DNA of 64,000 bases from contig NZ_JADOVH010000002.1 of the NCBI RefSeq assembly GCF_015751965.1, positions 248,001 through 312,000 on the forward strand. The letters are read 5' to 3'. The notes beneath the pieces are model-generated. The model was given only the letters and a program-made list of their open reading frames with translations. It was not told where the DNA came from and ran no database searches. Positions 1 through 7,897 of this stretch are shown piece after piece (within the stretch, counting starts at the first letter, position 1; the number at the start of each line of letters is the position of its first letter). Source of the stretch: Frigoribacterium sp. CG_9.8 (GTDB taxonomy: Bacteria; Actinomycetota; Actinomycetes; Actinomycetales; Microbacteriaceae). Position numbers and translations under genes: made by a program.

Positions 1-1
1 A

Positions 2-793
2 ATGACGGCACGACGGGTTGTAGTAACCGGAGCGAGTTCGGGCATCGGAGCGGCCACCGTTCGACTGTTCCGCTCCCGTGGCTGGGATGTGGTCGGCGTC
101 GCCCGCCGCACCGATCGTCTCGAAGCGCTCGCCGCCGAGACCGGGGCCGATATCTTCACCGCGGATGTCACCGACCAGGCCCAGGTGGATGCACTTCGTG
201 ACTACCTCGCCGATCTTGGACCGATCCACGCCCTAGTCAACAATGCGGGTGGGGCGTTCGGTATGGCCTCAGTGGAAGAGAGCCTGGCCGAGGACTGGAC
301 CCGCATGTTCGACGTGAACGTTGTGGCGGTGAAACGGGTCACGAGTGCGCTCCTGCCCCTGTTACGAGCTGCCGCAGCGATGCCGGATGCTGCGGGTGTC
401 GCCCATGCGGACATCCTCACTGTCACCTCCATCGCCGGCCACATCTCCTACGAGGGCGGCGGAGGCTACAACGCCGCTAAATTTGCCGCTCACGCCCTGG
501 TGGGCGTGCTGCGGTTGGAACTCGCTGGCGAACCGATCCGGGTTCTCGAAGTCGCGCCGGGAATGGTGCAGACCGACGAGTTCTCTCTCGTTCGCTTCGG
601 GGGAGACCAGGCTCGCGCCGACGCCGTCTACGACAATGTGGCGAATCCATTGCATGCCGAAGACATCGCCGAGGCAATCGTGCACTCGATCGAACTGCCG
701 GGATTCGTGAATCTGGATCTGGTGACGATCAAGCCGGTGGCGCAGGCTGCACCGCACAAGGTGATCCGGGGAGCACTCGTGCCCAAGCAGTAG
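2..793 (+). CDS. SDR-family NAD(P)-dependent oxidoreductase
   Basis: Classical short-chain dehydrogenase/reductase of 263 residues. The N-terminal TGASSGIG nucleotide-binding motif (residues 10-17), the NNAGG motif near residue 80 and the YNAAK catalytic Tyr156/Lys160 pair are all present, so it should be an active Rossmann-fold oxidoreductase. The sequence resembles the 3-hydroxy acid / serine dehydrogenase (YdfG-like) group, but the substrate cannot be read from it. The ATG lies at the very edge of the window, so its ribosome binding site cannot be seen and a longer start is possible. A phosphoribosyltransferase gene follows 30 bases downstream on the same strand. Confidence 0.9.
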   Translation: MTARRVVVTGASSGIGAATVRLFRSRGWDVVGVARRTDRLEALAAETGADIFTADVTDQAQVDALRDYLADLGPIHALVNNAGGAFGMASVEESLAEDWTRMFDVNVVAVKRVTSALLPLLRAAAAMPDAAGVAHADILTVTSIAGHISYEGGGGYNAAKFAAHALVGVLRLELAGEPIRVLEVAPGMVQTDEFSLVRFGGDQARADAVYDNVANPLHAEDIAEAIVHSIELPGFVNLDLVTIKPVAQAAPHKVIRGALVPKQ

Positions 794-823
794 TGCCACC
801 CGGGCAGCCGCTAGCGTGGGCAC

Positions 824-1315
824 ATGACAATTGGTGAGGATGACACCCACGATCGCGAGATCCTGGACTGGACACAGTTCGGTGCGGCGAGTCGCGAGCT
901 TGCGACCCAGGTTCGGGCAAGCGGCTTCGTGCCTGACATGGTGGTTGCAATCGCCCGCGGCGGTCTTCTCCTGGCTGGATCGGTCGCCTACGCGCTCGAC
1001 GTGAAGAGCTGTGGAGCCATCAATGTGGAGTTCTACACCGGGGTCGACCTTCGCCTCGACGAACCGATCCTGCTCTCCCCGATGCTCGACACTCCCGCTG
1101 TTTCCGGGCATCGCGTGCTGGTGGTCGACGATGTCTCGGACTCTGGCCGCACCCTCGCGATGGTGCTCGCCCTGCTGGCCACAGCGGGAGCGGATGTGCG
1201 GAGCCTCTGTCTCTACTCCAAGCCGCAGACCGTGCTCGAGCCCGATTACGTGTGGCGGCGCACCGCGAAGTGGATCGCCTTCCCCTGGTCATCGTTGCCG
1301 CCGGTCAGCGCGTGA
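824..1315 (+). CDS. Phosphoribosyltransferase-domain protein
   Basis: A 163-residue type I phosphoribosyltransferase fold. The PRPP-binding loop appears as [14 protein letters not shown] around residues 103-116, and an upstream [12 protein letters not shown] segment fits the pyrophosphate loop. This family (xanthine/hypoxanthine PRTase-like) transfers ribose-5-phosphate from PRPP to a purine base, but many actinobacterial members have no assigned substrate. The stop codon overlaps the GTG start of ung (GTGA), so the two are probably translationally coupled. This is a plausible link between base salvage and base-excision repair, though that is inference. Confidence 0.85.
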   Translation: MTIGEDDTHDREILDWTQFGAASRELATQVRASGFVPDMVVAIARGGLLLAGSVAYALDVKSCGAINVEFYTGVDLRLDEPILLSPMLDTPAVSGHRVLVVDDVSDSGRTLAMVLALLATAGADVRSLCLYSKPQTVLEPDYVWRRTAKWIAFPWSSLPPVSA

Positions 1316-2025
1316 CCGACCCCGCGTTCCCTCAGGGCGGTTCGCCGGACGCTCATGCCCTGACCGGTGCTATCGACCAGGGATGGGCTGGTGCACTTCG
1401 TCCGGTCGCTGCGGTGATCGCACAGCTCGGGGAGTTTCTCGATGGCGAAGTCACCGCCGGCCGCGGTTACCTCCCCTCCGAGGAGAACGTGTTTCGGGCC
1501 TTCGAGTCCCCTTTCGCGGAGGTGCGGGTGCTCATCGTCGGGCAGGATCCGTATCCGGGCCTCGGGCATCCGATCGGGCTCTCCTTCGCCGTCGACGGGG
1601 CCGTTCGACCGATCCCGCGGAGCCTCTGGAATATCTACAAGGAGCTGCGCAGCGATGTGGGCGTCACGCCGCCCGAGCACGGCGACCTGAGCGCCTGGAC
1701 GCAGCGGGGGGTCATGCTGCTCAACCGCGTGCTGACTGTGCAGCCCGGGAGGTCGGGTTCCCACCGCCGGAGGGGCTGGGAAGCCGTGACGGCCACGGCC
1801 ATCCACGCGCTTGCCGATCGCGGCGGACCGCTCGTCGCCATCCTGTGGGGCAAGGATGCCATCGCGCTCGAGCCGATGCTCGGCTCCGTGCCCGTGATCA
1901 AATCCGTGCATCCGAGTCCCCTGTCGGCCGGGGGTGGATTCTTCGGATCGCACCCGTTCAGCCGGGCGAACGCATCCCTGGTGGAGCAGGGTGCTGAACC
2001 GATCGACTGGACGATCCCGGCGTAA
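1312..2025 (+). CDS. ung: Uracil-DNA glycosylase
   Basis: Family 1 UDG that removes uracil from DNA in base-excision repair. Using the GTG at 1312 it is 237 residues. The water-activating motif is GQDPYP at residues 77-82 (catalytic Asp79), with the actinobacterial Pro in place of the His of GQDPYH. The minor-groove/leucine loop HPSPLSA is near the C-terminus, and [10 protein letters not shown] lies between them. An in-frame upstream GTG-less extension to 1252 lies inside the phosphoribosyltransferase gene and is unlikely. The GTG start overlaps the preceding TGA. Confidence 0.93.
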   Translation: MTDPAFPQGGSPDAHALTGAIDQGWAGALRPVAAVIAQLGEFLDGEVTAGRGYLPSEENVFRAFESPFAEVRVLIVGQDPYPGLGHPIGLSFAVDGAVRPIPRSLWNIYKELRSDVGVTPPEHGDLSAWTQRGVMLLNRVLTVQPGRSGSHRRRGWEAVTATAIHALADRGGPLVAILWGKDAIALEPMLGSVPVIKSVHPSPLSAGGGFFGSHPFSRANASLVEQGAEPIDWTIPA

Positions 2026-2034
2026 ACTTGGCCC

Positions 2035-2613
2035 ATGCTCGAGGAGGAATACCAGGCCACCAATCGCCCAGTGGGAGCGCAGCGCAATCTGCCGCCGCTT
2101 GAGGTGCCGTTCGAGTATTCGATCCGGGATGCCCGGCTCGAAGACATGCCGGATATCCGGGAGATCTACAACCACTATGTGGCGAATTCGACGGTGACTT
2201 TCGACGAGGTCGCGCAGTCACTTCGAGAGACCCGCGCGAAGTTCCAGCACCTGAAGAAGCTGGGCATGCCCTACCTCGTGGCCGAGAGCGCAGGCCAGCA
2301 GATCCTCGGTTATGCCTATGTGTACCCGTGGAAGGAGAAGGCCGCCTACCGGTTCACGGTCGAGAACTCGATCTACCTTCGTGCCGCGTCCACCGGAAAA
2401 GGCCTCGGCACAGTGTTGATGGGTGAGCTGATCCTGCGGTCGAAGCAGGCCGGGCTCAAGGAGATCATCGCGGTCATCGCCGACCGGGGAGCCGACGCAT
2501 CCATCAAAATGCACCGGGACTTCGGGTTCAAAGAGATCGGCCGCATGGGCAAGGTTGGTTTCAAGTTCGATCGCTGGCTCGGCACGGTGCTGATGCAGAA
2601 ATCGCTCAAATAG
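2035..2613 (+). CDS. GNAT N-acetyltransferase, phosphinothricin acetyltransferase-like
   Basis: A 192-residue GCN5-related acetyltransferase. The segment IREIYNHYVANSTVTFD (near residue 42) and the acetyl-CoA binding region STGKGLGTVLM are characteristic of the Pat/Bar/YncA branch, which acetylates phosphinothricin, methionine sulfone/sulfoximine or related amines. About 25 residues precede the domain. Family membership is clear. The physiological substrate is not, and resistance to an antimetabolite is only one possibility. It starts 10 bases after ung, and its end nearly abuts the convergent TetR gene. Confidence 0.85.
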   Translation: MLEEEYQATNRPVGAQRNLPPLEVPFEYSIRDARLEDMPDIREIYNHYVANSTVTFDEVAQSLRETRAKFQHLKKLGMPYLVAESAGQQILGYAYVYPWKEKAAYRFTVENSIYLRAASTGKGLGTVLMGELILRSKQAGLKEIIAVIADRGADASIKMHRDFGFKEIGRMGKVGFKFDRWLGTVLMQKSLK

Positions 2614-2614
2614 C

Positions 2615-3166
2615 TCACGCTGAATTGGACCTGTGCACTGACCGGAGGATGTCCCGCAGCGCCGCTGTCACTTCGCCAACGCTCGCGGGTTCGCCGCGCC
2701 AGAGCATCCGCAGGATCAGGCCGTCAATGGCGAGGGCGGCGACGCGGGCGTAACGCCCGCTCGGCACGATCGGTGCGATCGCTCCCTCGAGCGAGCGATA
2801 CCAGAGATCCGCTGCCTCACGCAGGCTGTCGCGACGCATCGCGAGAAAGAGCAGTTCGTACTGCGCGATGGCGGATGCCCGGGAGCCATATACCCAGCCG
2901 TGCAGCACGATCGCGGTATCGGTGAGTGATCGGCAATCGAGGTGCGCAAACAGGGCGACCTGCTGCTCGGTCACGCGCAGCAGGGCGCTCACTAGCAGGT
3001 CGTCGATGCTTGCGAAGTAATAGGTCGCTGCGGCAAGCGGAACGCGGGCTTCGGCGGCCACGGCGCGGTGGGTGACCGCGCCAAGTCCACCCGATTCGAG
3101 AACGCGGATCACCGCATCCTGCAGTTCGGTGCGTCGGGCCTCGCCCTTTGCCGTCGTGGCAACCAC
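2615..3166 (-). CDS. TetR/AcrR-family transcriptional regulator
   Basis: A 183-residue one-domain repressor. The N-terminal helix-turn-helix reads AVTHRAVAAEARVPLAAATYYF at about residues 29-50, with the typical Y-Y-F at the end of the recognition helix, followed by an all-helical ligand domain. The GTG start lies one base past the stop of the upstream SMR efflux gene, so the pair forms a tight operon. It probably represses the pump and itself through the inverted repeat at 3516-3527. The inducer is unknown. Confidence 0.88.
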   Translation of the reverse strand: MVATTAKGEARRTELQDAVIRVLESGGLGAVTHRAVAAEARVPLAAATYYFASIDDLLVSALLRVTEQQVALFAHLDCRSLTDTAIVLHGWVYGSRASAIAQYELLFLAMRRDSLREAADLWYRSLEGAIAPIVPSGRYARVAALAIDGLILRMLWRGEPASVGEVTAALRDILRSVHRSNSA

Positions 3167-3167
3167 G

Positions 3168-3497
3168 TCAGTGCTTTCCGCCGAGTTCGAGCATTGCGAC
3201 GCCGCCGATCACCAGGACCATTCCGCCGATTTGCACGAGGGTGAGCGGTTCCTTAAAGAAGATCCAGCTGATCACGACGACCAACACGACACCGACACCA
3301 GCCCAGATCGCGTAGGCGATGCCGAGCGGAACTCCCTGGGTGAGTGATTGCGAGAGCATGGCGAACGCGGCGATGTAGCCAAGGGTGACGATCGCGTACG
3401 CCAAAATCCTGTTCGCCCCGTCGCCGGTGGCGAACTTGAGTGCGGTCGTCGCAATCACTTCGGCCACGATGGCCCCCGCCAGGAAAAGATAGCCCAT
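3168..3497 (-). CDS. Small multidrug resistance (SMR) family efflux protein
   Basis: A 109-residue protein with four predicted transmembrane helices. It has the SMR hallmark glutamate in helix 1 (AGAIVAEVIATTALKFA, Glu12-14 region) that couples proton exchange to export of quaternary ammonium compounds or guanidinium. I chose the ATG at 3497 because it begins exactly at the family N-terminus (MGYLFL) and has GAGGAG about 8 bases upstream. The reading frame runs open for another 113 codons upstream without homology. It is the first gene of an operon with the TetR gene. SMR proteins often act as dimers, and only one subunit is encoded here. Confidence 0.9.
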   Translation of the reverse strand: MGYLFLAGAIVAEVIATTALKFATGDGANRILAYAIVTLGYIAAFAMLSQSLTQGVPLGIAYAIWAGVGVVLVVVISWIFFKEPLTLVQIGGMVLVIGGVAMLELGGKH

Positions 3498-3515
3498 GGT
3501 GTTCTCCTCAGATCG

Positions 3516-3527
3516 GTACAAATGTAC
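3516..3527. promoter_or_regulatory. Putative TetR operator (inverted repeat)
   Basis: GTACAAATGTAC, with 5-base arms GTACA/TGTAC around AA, sits 19-30 bases upstream of the SMR start and directly before its ribosome binding site. Its position in front of an SMR-TetR operon makes it the best candidate operator for the linked repressor. Binding itself is inferred. Confidence 0.5.
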
Positions 3528-3602
3528 TAGAAAGTGCCGGTGTTGCCAGACGGGCGCAGGCTCGTGACGGGTGCGGGAGCCTGCCCGCGCTACAGTCGAG
3601 GG

Positions 3603-3968
3603 ATGCCCGAAGCGCCTCGCAGCCGCCCCGCGAACTACGTTGTGCTCCACACTCTGCACGGCCATGTACGCTCCCGCCCCGCCCCCGTGTTCGCCGCCCT
3701 CGATGCGAGGTTCCGGCCAAGCGATTCCTCGGGCAGCCTCTACCTCGCCGATCCTGGAGCGTTTTTCATCGTGGCCCAAGGGGGCTGGTGGTATCGCGCG
3801 GAATATCGGGTCGTCCCGGATGAATGCGGCTCGCACGTTGAGCAGGTGATACTGAATGTCGCCCAGACCGCTCGAACCCTCGGGCGGTTCACCGCCCGCC
3901 GAGTCGTCGAGCGTGCACCCGGCGCGTTCCAGACGCTACTGCGGCAGCTGCGGCTCGAACTCGAATAG
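3603..3968 (+). CDS. Conserved hypothetical protein, about 121 residues
   Basis: Using the ATG at 3603 this encodes 121 residues with no signal peptide or membrane helix. The sequence (PANYVVLHTLHGHVRSRPAPVFAAL then an aromatic WWYRAEYRV strand and a C-terminal helix rich in Arg) is compatible with a small SRPBCC/START-like alpha-beta fold, but no diagnostic motif is visible and I do not assign a function. The frame is open a further 23 codons upstream. It is divergent from the SMR-TetR operon and followed by repetitive DNA. Confidence 0.6.
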   Translation: MPEAPRSRPANYVVLHTLHGHVRSRPAPVFAALDARFRPSDSSGSLYLADPGAFFIVAQGGWWYRAEYRVVPDECGSHVEQVILNVAQTARTLGRFTARRVVERAPGAFQTLLRQLRLELE

Positions 3969-4002
3969 CCGTCGCGTCGCGCAAGCGTGCCGTGTGGTGC
4001 GC

Positions 4003-4054
4003 TGTGCGCCGCGCGTGTTCTGTGCGCCGCGTGTTCTGTGCGCTGCGCGTGTTC
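4003..4054. repeat. GC-rich tandem repeat, three copies
   Basis: Three imperfect units of the form TGTGCGCCGCGCGTGTTC (18, 16 and 18 bases) occupy the short gap between the hypothetical gene and the amidase gene. They lie just upstream of the amidase start, so copy-number change would alter promoter spacing. Confidence 0.7.
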
Positions 4055-4081
4055 CCTTGGCAGGCGACAACCTAGGCTCGA

Positions 4082-5500
4082 ATGATGTTCGAACTTCATC
4101 ACCTCAGCGCCCAGGAGCAGTGGGACTGGTTGCAGCGCGGCGAGATCACCCCCGTCGAGCTCACCCGGCACTACCTCGACCGCATTGAACGTCTCGATGG
4201 AGAGCTCGGTGCGTTCGTGACGGTGACCGCGGAGGAGGCGATCGCGCGAGCCGGATCCCTGCCCCCACGCATCCCGAAGAGTGCGCCGCTGTGGGGCCTG
4301 CCACTGGGAGATAAGGATCTCGTGAATCGTGCCGGCGTGCCCACCGGGTACGGTTCGAGACTCATGGCAGGGTTCGTACCCGAGCGGTCAGATGCTCTCG
4401 TCGAGGCACTGGATGCCGCAGGCGCGGTGAGCCTCGGTAAGACCAGCGCCCCGGAGTTCGGGCTGCCCTCCTACACCGAAAGCCTCGTCGGCCCTCCCGC
4501 GCGCACACCCTGGAACACCTCACTTGGGGCGGGCGGATCCAGCGGTGGAGCGGCGGTAGCCGTCGCGGCCGGGCTGCTGCCGTTCGCTCCGGGCTCTGAC
4601 GGCGGTGGCTCCGTTCGTATTCCTGCCGCGGCATGCGGCCTGGTCGGCCTCAAACCCTCGCGGGGATTGGTGCCAAGCGGTACCGGACTCGGCTCCCTCG
4701 GTGGCCTCGTCGTGCCAGGCCCGCTTGCTCGCACGGTAGCGGATGCCGCGATGCTTCTGGACGCCCTGATCGAAGGCGGCGAGTACCCATTCACCGTGCG
4801 TGCACCGCGCTGGGAGGGTGGAGCCCTGCTCAACGCGGCCGTGCGCGGAGAGGGTCGGTTTCAGCTCGGGGTGATGACGACCTCACCGTGGGATGACGCC
4901 TACGACATCGGGATTGCGCCCGAAGCATCCGCTGCCCTCGCCCTGGCCCTGTCAGAACTCGACGCGGTCGGGCACGGAATAGAGGAAATCGCCCTCGAGC
5001 CGGATGACTCCTATGCTTCGAACTTCCGCACGATCTGGCAGGCGGGCGCTGCGGGCATCCCCGCGGAGGGTGAGCAGCTCGACCTGCTCGAGCCGCTCAC
5101 CAAGTGGCTCGTGCTGCGCGGGCGGCAGGTGACCGCGCGCGAACTGGCGAGTTCGCTCGGTGCGCTCGCGGAGTTCGAGCGCTCGGTCGTCCGCCAATTC
5201 CGCCGGTTCGATGCCGTGGTCACACCGGCCCTCGCGATGACACCCCGGCCGATCGGCTGGTACGACGCGGTGGATGCCGAGCGTAACTTCGCGCAGCAGG
5301 TCCAGTACACGCCGTTCACCTCATTTGCGAATGTGAGCGGGCTACCGGCGATCACCCTTCCGGTCGCCGAAACTGCCGATGGACTACCGATGGGGGTGCA
5401 GCTGGTGGGACGCCCGGGAGGCGAGCATGTGCTGCTCGCTATCGGCGCGCAGCTCGAGCGCCGTCTCCAGTGGCAGCGGCGGCATCCACCGCAGTGGTGA
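4082..5500 (+). CDS. Amidase-signature family amidase
   Basis: A 472-residue amidase-signature hydrolase that cleaves carboxamides to acid plus ammonia. The Ser-cisSer-Lys triad is visible: Lys78 in LGDKDLVN, Ser153 in GGSSGG, and the nucleophile Ser177 in GSDGGGSVRIPA. The C-terminal LPMGVQLVG block is also typical. It is similar to GatA but stands alone without gatB/gatC, so a catabolic or detoxifying amidase is more likely than the tRNA amidotransferase subunit. Start ATG ATG at 4082/4085; either could be used. Confidence 0.9.
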   Translation: MMFELHHLSAQEQWDWLQRGEITPVELTRHYLDRIERLDGELGAFVTVTAEEAIARAGSLPPRIPKSAPLWGLPLGDKDLVNRAGVPTGYGSRLMAGFVPERSDALVEALDAAGAVSLGKTSAPEFGLPSYTESLVGPPARTPWNTSLGAGGSSGGAAVAVAAGLLPFAPGSDGGGSVRIPAAACGLVGLKPSRGLVPSGTGLGSLGGLVVPGPLARTVADAAMLLDALIEGGEYPFTVRAPRWEGGALLNAAVRGEGRFQLGVMTTSPWDDAYDIGIAPEASAALALALSELDAVGHGIEEIALEPDDSYASNFRTIWQAGAAGIPAEGEQLDLLEPLTKWLVLRGRQVTARELASSLGALAEFERSVVRQFRRFDAVVTPALAMTPRPIGWYDAVDAERNFAQQVQYTPFTSFANVSGLPAITLPVAETADGLPMGVQLVGRPGGEHVLLAIGAQLERRLQWQRRHPPQW

Positions 5501-5553
5501 CGTCGCTCGTGACGTGGCTCGCGGCGTGGCTGGTGACGTGGCTGCGCCGTCCC

Positions 5554-6399
5554 TCACGACAGCCCGACGAGCTCGGCGCTCTGCTCCCAGAGCTTCCGGC
5601 ACAGTGCCTCGTTTGAGGCGTCTTTGCGCTCCCGGCCATCCGGTGAGAGCCCATCGAAATAGGTGCCACTCGGTGACGTGATGTCATGCTCGGAGGCCAG
5701 ATGGATGAGCGGAGCGGCACCCTGCTCGGGGCTGATTCCCAGCGATCCGCGGCTGACGAACTGCCCGAGCCGGAGCAGGCCCGAGTCTGCACCGAAACCG
5801 GTCGCCACGAAGCCCGGGTGAAAAGAAAACGCGTCGACTCCGGTGCCGGCCGTGCGCCAGGCGAGTTCGCGGATGAACATGATCGTCTGGAGCTTGCTCG
5901 TGCCATAGGGCAGCCATCCACCGGCATAGGCCCGACGACGCCAGTGGAGGTCACCGAGGTCGAGCCGCGAGAACAGGTTGGCACCGCTGGCGGTGGAAAT
6001 CACCCTGCCGGCACTCCGGCTGATGCGGTCGAGCAGCAGGTTTGTCAGAAGGAATGGCGCGAGGTGGTTGTGCTGGAATGTGCGCTCGTAGCCATCCGCC
6101 GTTTTCCCCCGGGCAGTGACAAGGCCGCCGGCGTTGTTCGCGAGCACGTCGATGCGCGGGTAGCTTGCCAGCAGTTCCTCTGCGAGGGTGCGCACTTCAG
6201 CGAGACTGTCAAAGTCTGCGATGAACGGGAATCCACCCACCAGGTCGGCGACGGCGCGGGTACGCTCGGGGTTGCGTCCCACGACGGCGACTGTCGCACC
6301 CCTGGTGGACAGTGCAATCGCCGCGGCGCGACCGAGTCCCGAACTCGCCCCTGTGATGACGATGACCCTGCCGCTCAGTTCTGCGCTGGCTCCGCTCAT
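5554..6399 (-). CDS. SDR-family NAD(P)-dependent oxidoreductase
   Basis: A 281-residue short-chain dehydrogenase with TGASSGLG near the N-terminus, LANNAGG, and the YGTSK catalytic Tyr/Lys pair. It resembles retinol dehydrogenase/WW-oxidoreductase-like SDRs. The ATG at 6399 was chosen because homologues begin with the TGASS strand about 17 residues in and a GGGGG ribosome site lies just upstream. The frame stays open to 6612 but that extension has no family similarity. It is divergent from mshA and convergent with the amidase gene. Confidence 0.88.
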   Translation of the reverse strand: MSGASAELSGRVIVITGASSGLGRAAAIALSTRGATVAVVGRNPERTRAVADLVGGFPFIADFDSLAEVRTLAEELLASYPRIDVLANNAGGLVTARGKTADGYERTFQHNHLAPFLLTNLLLDRISRSAGRVISTASGANLFSRLDLGDLHWRRRAYAGGWLPYGTSKLQTIMFIRELAWRTAGTGVDAFSFHPGFVATGFGADSGLLRLGQFVSRGSLGISPEQGAAPLIHLASEHDITSPSGTYFDGLSPDGRERKDASNEALCRKLWEQSAELVGLS

Positions 6400-6580
6400 C
6401 GGTAGCCCCCTTTTCTCGTTCTGCCTGTACTTCGAACCCGGTGAGTTGGGCGACGGGTCCCGCGGCGATATCCAACGGGCATGATTCGTTTCTACACTGT
6501 CCAGACCGGTCACCCGAACCACCCCGCCGGCCCGATCCATCGACTGATTCCCCCGGGCAACTTCATCCACCAGCCCTCGC

Positions 6581-6622
6581 CCACGCCGGTCGCCCCACGC
6601 CGGTCGCTCCACGCCGGTAAAA
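6581..6622. repeat. 14-bp tandem repeat upstream of mshA
   Basis: Three consecutive 14-base units, CCACGCCGGTCGCC, CCACGCCGGTCGCT and CCACGCCGGTAAAA, end 8 bases before the mshA ATG. They are non-coding and fill the leader region where the ribosome site and promoter would lie. Confidence 0.75.
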
Positions 6623-6629
6623 TGGCGGC

Positions 6630-7862
6630 ATGACCGACAGGTTGCACCGAGTCGCGCTCGTGTCGATGCACACGTCCCCCGCGGCAGATGCGGGCAGCGG
6701 GGACGCCGGAGGCATGAACGTGTCCCTGCTGGCGACCGCGACCCAGTTGGCAGTGCGCGGGGTCGAAGTCGATCTCATCACTCGGGCGATCGGCCAGACG
6801 CGCGTCACGCAGCTTGCTGACGGTGTGCAGCTGCACGAACTTTCGGCTGGTCCGCACGGACCGATTGCCAAGGACCGCCTCAGCGATGTCGCCGACGAGT
6901 TCGGTGAGGCTGTAGCGCAGCTCACCGGGCGCCAGAAGGCACGTTACGACCTCATCCACGCGCATTACTGGTTGAGCGGGCTTGCGACCCTTCCCGTGGC
7001 CCTCGAACTCGGACTTCCCTTCGTGCAAAGTTTTCATACCCTCGCGGCGATGAAAAACGCCTCGCTCGCGCCCGGGCAGGCGCCAGAGCCGGAGAGACGG
7101 CTGCTCACCGAGATGTACCTTGCGAACCAGGCCAGTGCCGTCGTTGCAGGGTCGTCAGCGGAGGCGTCCGCGATTATCGACGCGGTGCGCGCCCCGGCCG
7201 ATCGGGTCTGGGTCATTCCTCCCGGAGTGGATGTCGACCTCTTCACGCCGATGCGAGCGGATGCTGCGGACTCGCGCCTGCGCAGCGAACTCGCCATCGC
7301 CCCGGGCCGCCCGATCCTCGCCGTCGTCGGACGAGTGCAGCCACTCAAGGACCAGGAGCTCGCGATTCGCGTGCTCGCCGAACTTCACACGCTGAGTGGT
7401 TCTGCGCCGGTACTTGTGGTGGCGGGGGAGGCGACACCGGGTGAAGACGGCTATGCGTCATCCCTCCGGTCGATCGCCGCCGAGCTCGGCGTGCTTGCGG
7501 AGGTGCGATTCGTCGGCACGCTGTCGCGGGAGAGGCTTGCTGATCTGCTCGCTGTCGCCACGCTCACTCTCGTGCCTTCTCACTCGGAGACCTTCGGGCT
7601 GGTCGCGTTGGAGTCCGCGGCGAGTGGCACACCGGTGATCGCGTTTCGCGCGGGCGGGCTGGTCGAGTCGGTCTCGGCCGGGGTGTCCGGATTGCTGGTC
7701 GATTCTCGCGACCCACGCGCCTGGGCGCAGGCCACCGGCTCCCTGCTCGATGACGGAGCACGTCTCGAACGGCTCTCCGGCTTGGCCAGAGACTACGCTG
7801 AGGGATTCACCTGGGCCGCCACGGCGACCGCGCTCACCGGGGTCTACGCGAGTCTGGTGTGA
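6630..7862 (+). CDS. mshA: MshA-like glycosyltransferase (mycothiol biosynthesis type)
   Basis: A 410-residue GT-B retaining glycosyltransferase (GT4). The N-terminal segment VSMHTSPAADAGSGDAGGMN, the IHAHYWLSG strand, FHTLAAMKN and the donor-site ETFGLVALE are those of D-inositol-3-phosphate glycosyltransferase, which starts mycothiol synthesis by moving GlcNAc from UDP-GlcNAc to 1-L-inositol-1-phosphate. The Asn/Gly-rich GDAGGMN loop and the Lys of MKN are expected at the substrate site. Some actinobacteria carry paralogues of this family, so the assignment is strong but not exclusive. Other msh genes are not in the window. Confidence 0.8.
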   Translation: MTDRLHRVALVSMHTSPAADAGSGDAGGMNVSLLATATQLAVRGVEVDLITRAIGQTRVTQLADGVQLHELSAGPHGPIAKDRLSDVADEFGEAVAQLTGRQKARYDLIHAHYWLSGLATLPVALELGLPFVQSFHTLAAMKNASLAPGQAPEPERRLLTEMYLANQASAVVAGSSAEASAIIDAVRAPADRVWVIPPGVDVDLFTPMRADAADSRLRSELAIAPGRPILAVVGRVQPLKDQELAIRVLAELHTLSGSAPVLVVAGEATPGEDGYASSLRSIAAELGVLAEVRFVGTLSRERLADLLAVATLTLVPSHSETFGLVALESAASGTPVIAFRAGGLVESVSAGVSGLLVDSRDPRAWAQATGSLLDDGARLERLSGLARDYAEGFTWAATATALTGVYASLV

Positions 7863-7897
7863 TTCCCGTCTGTTCCCCTGTTTGATTTTCTTCTGAT

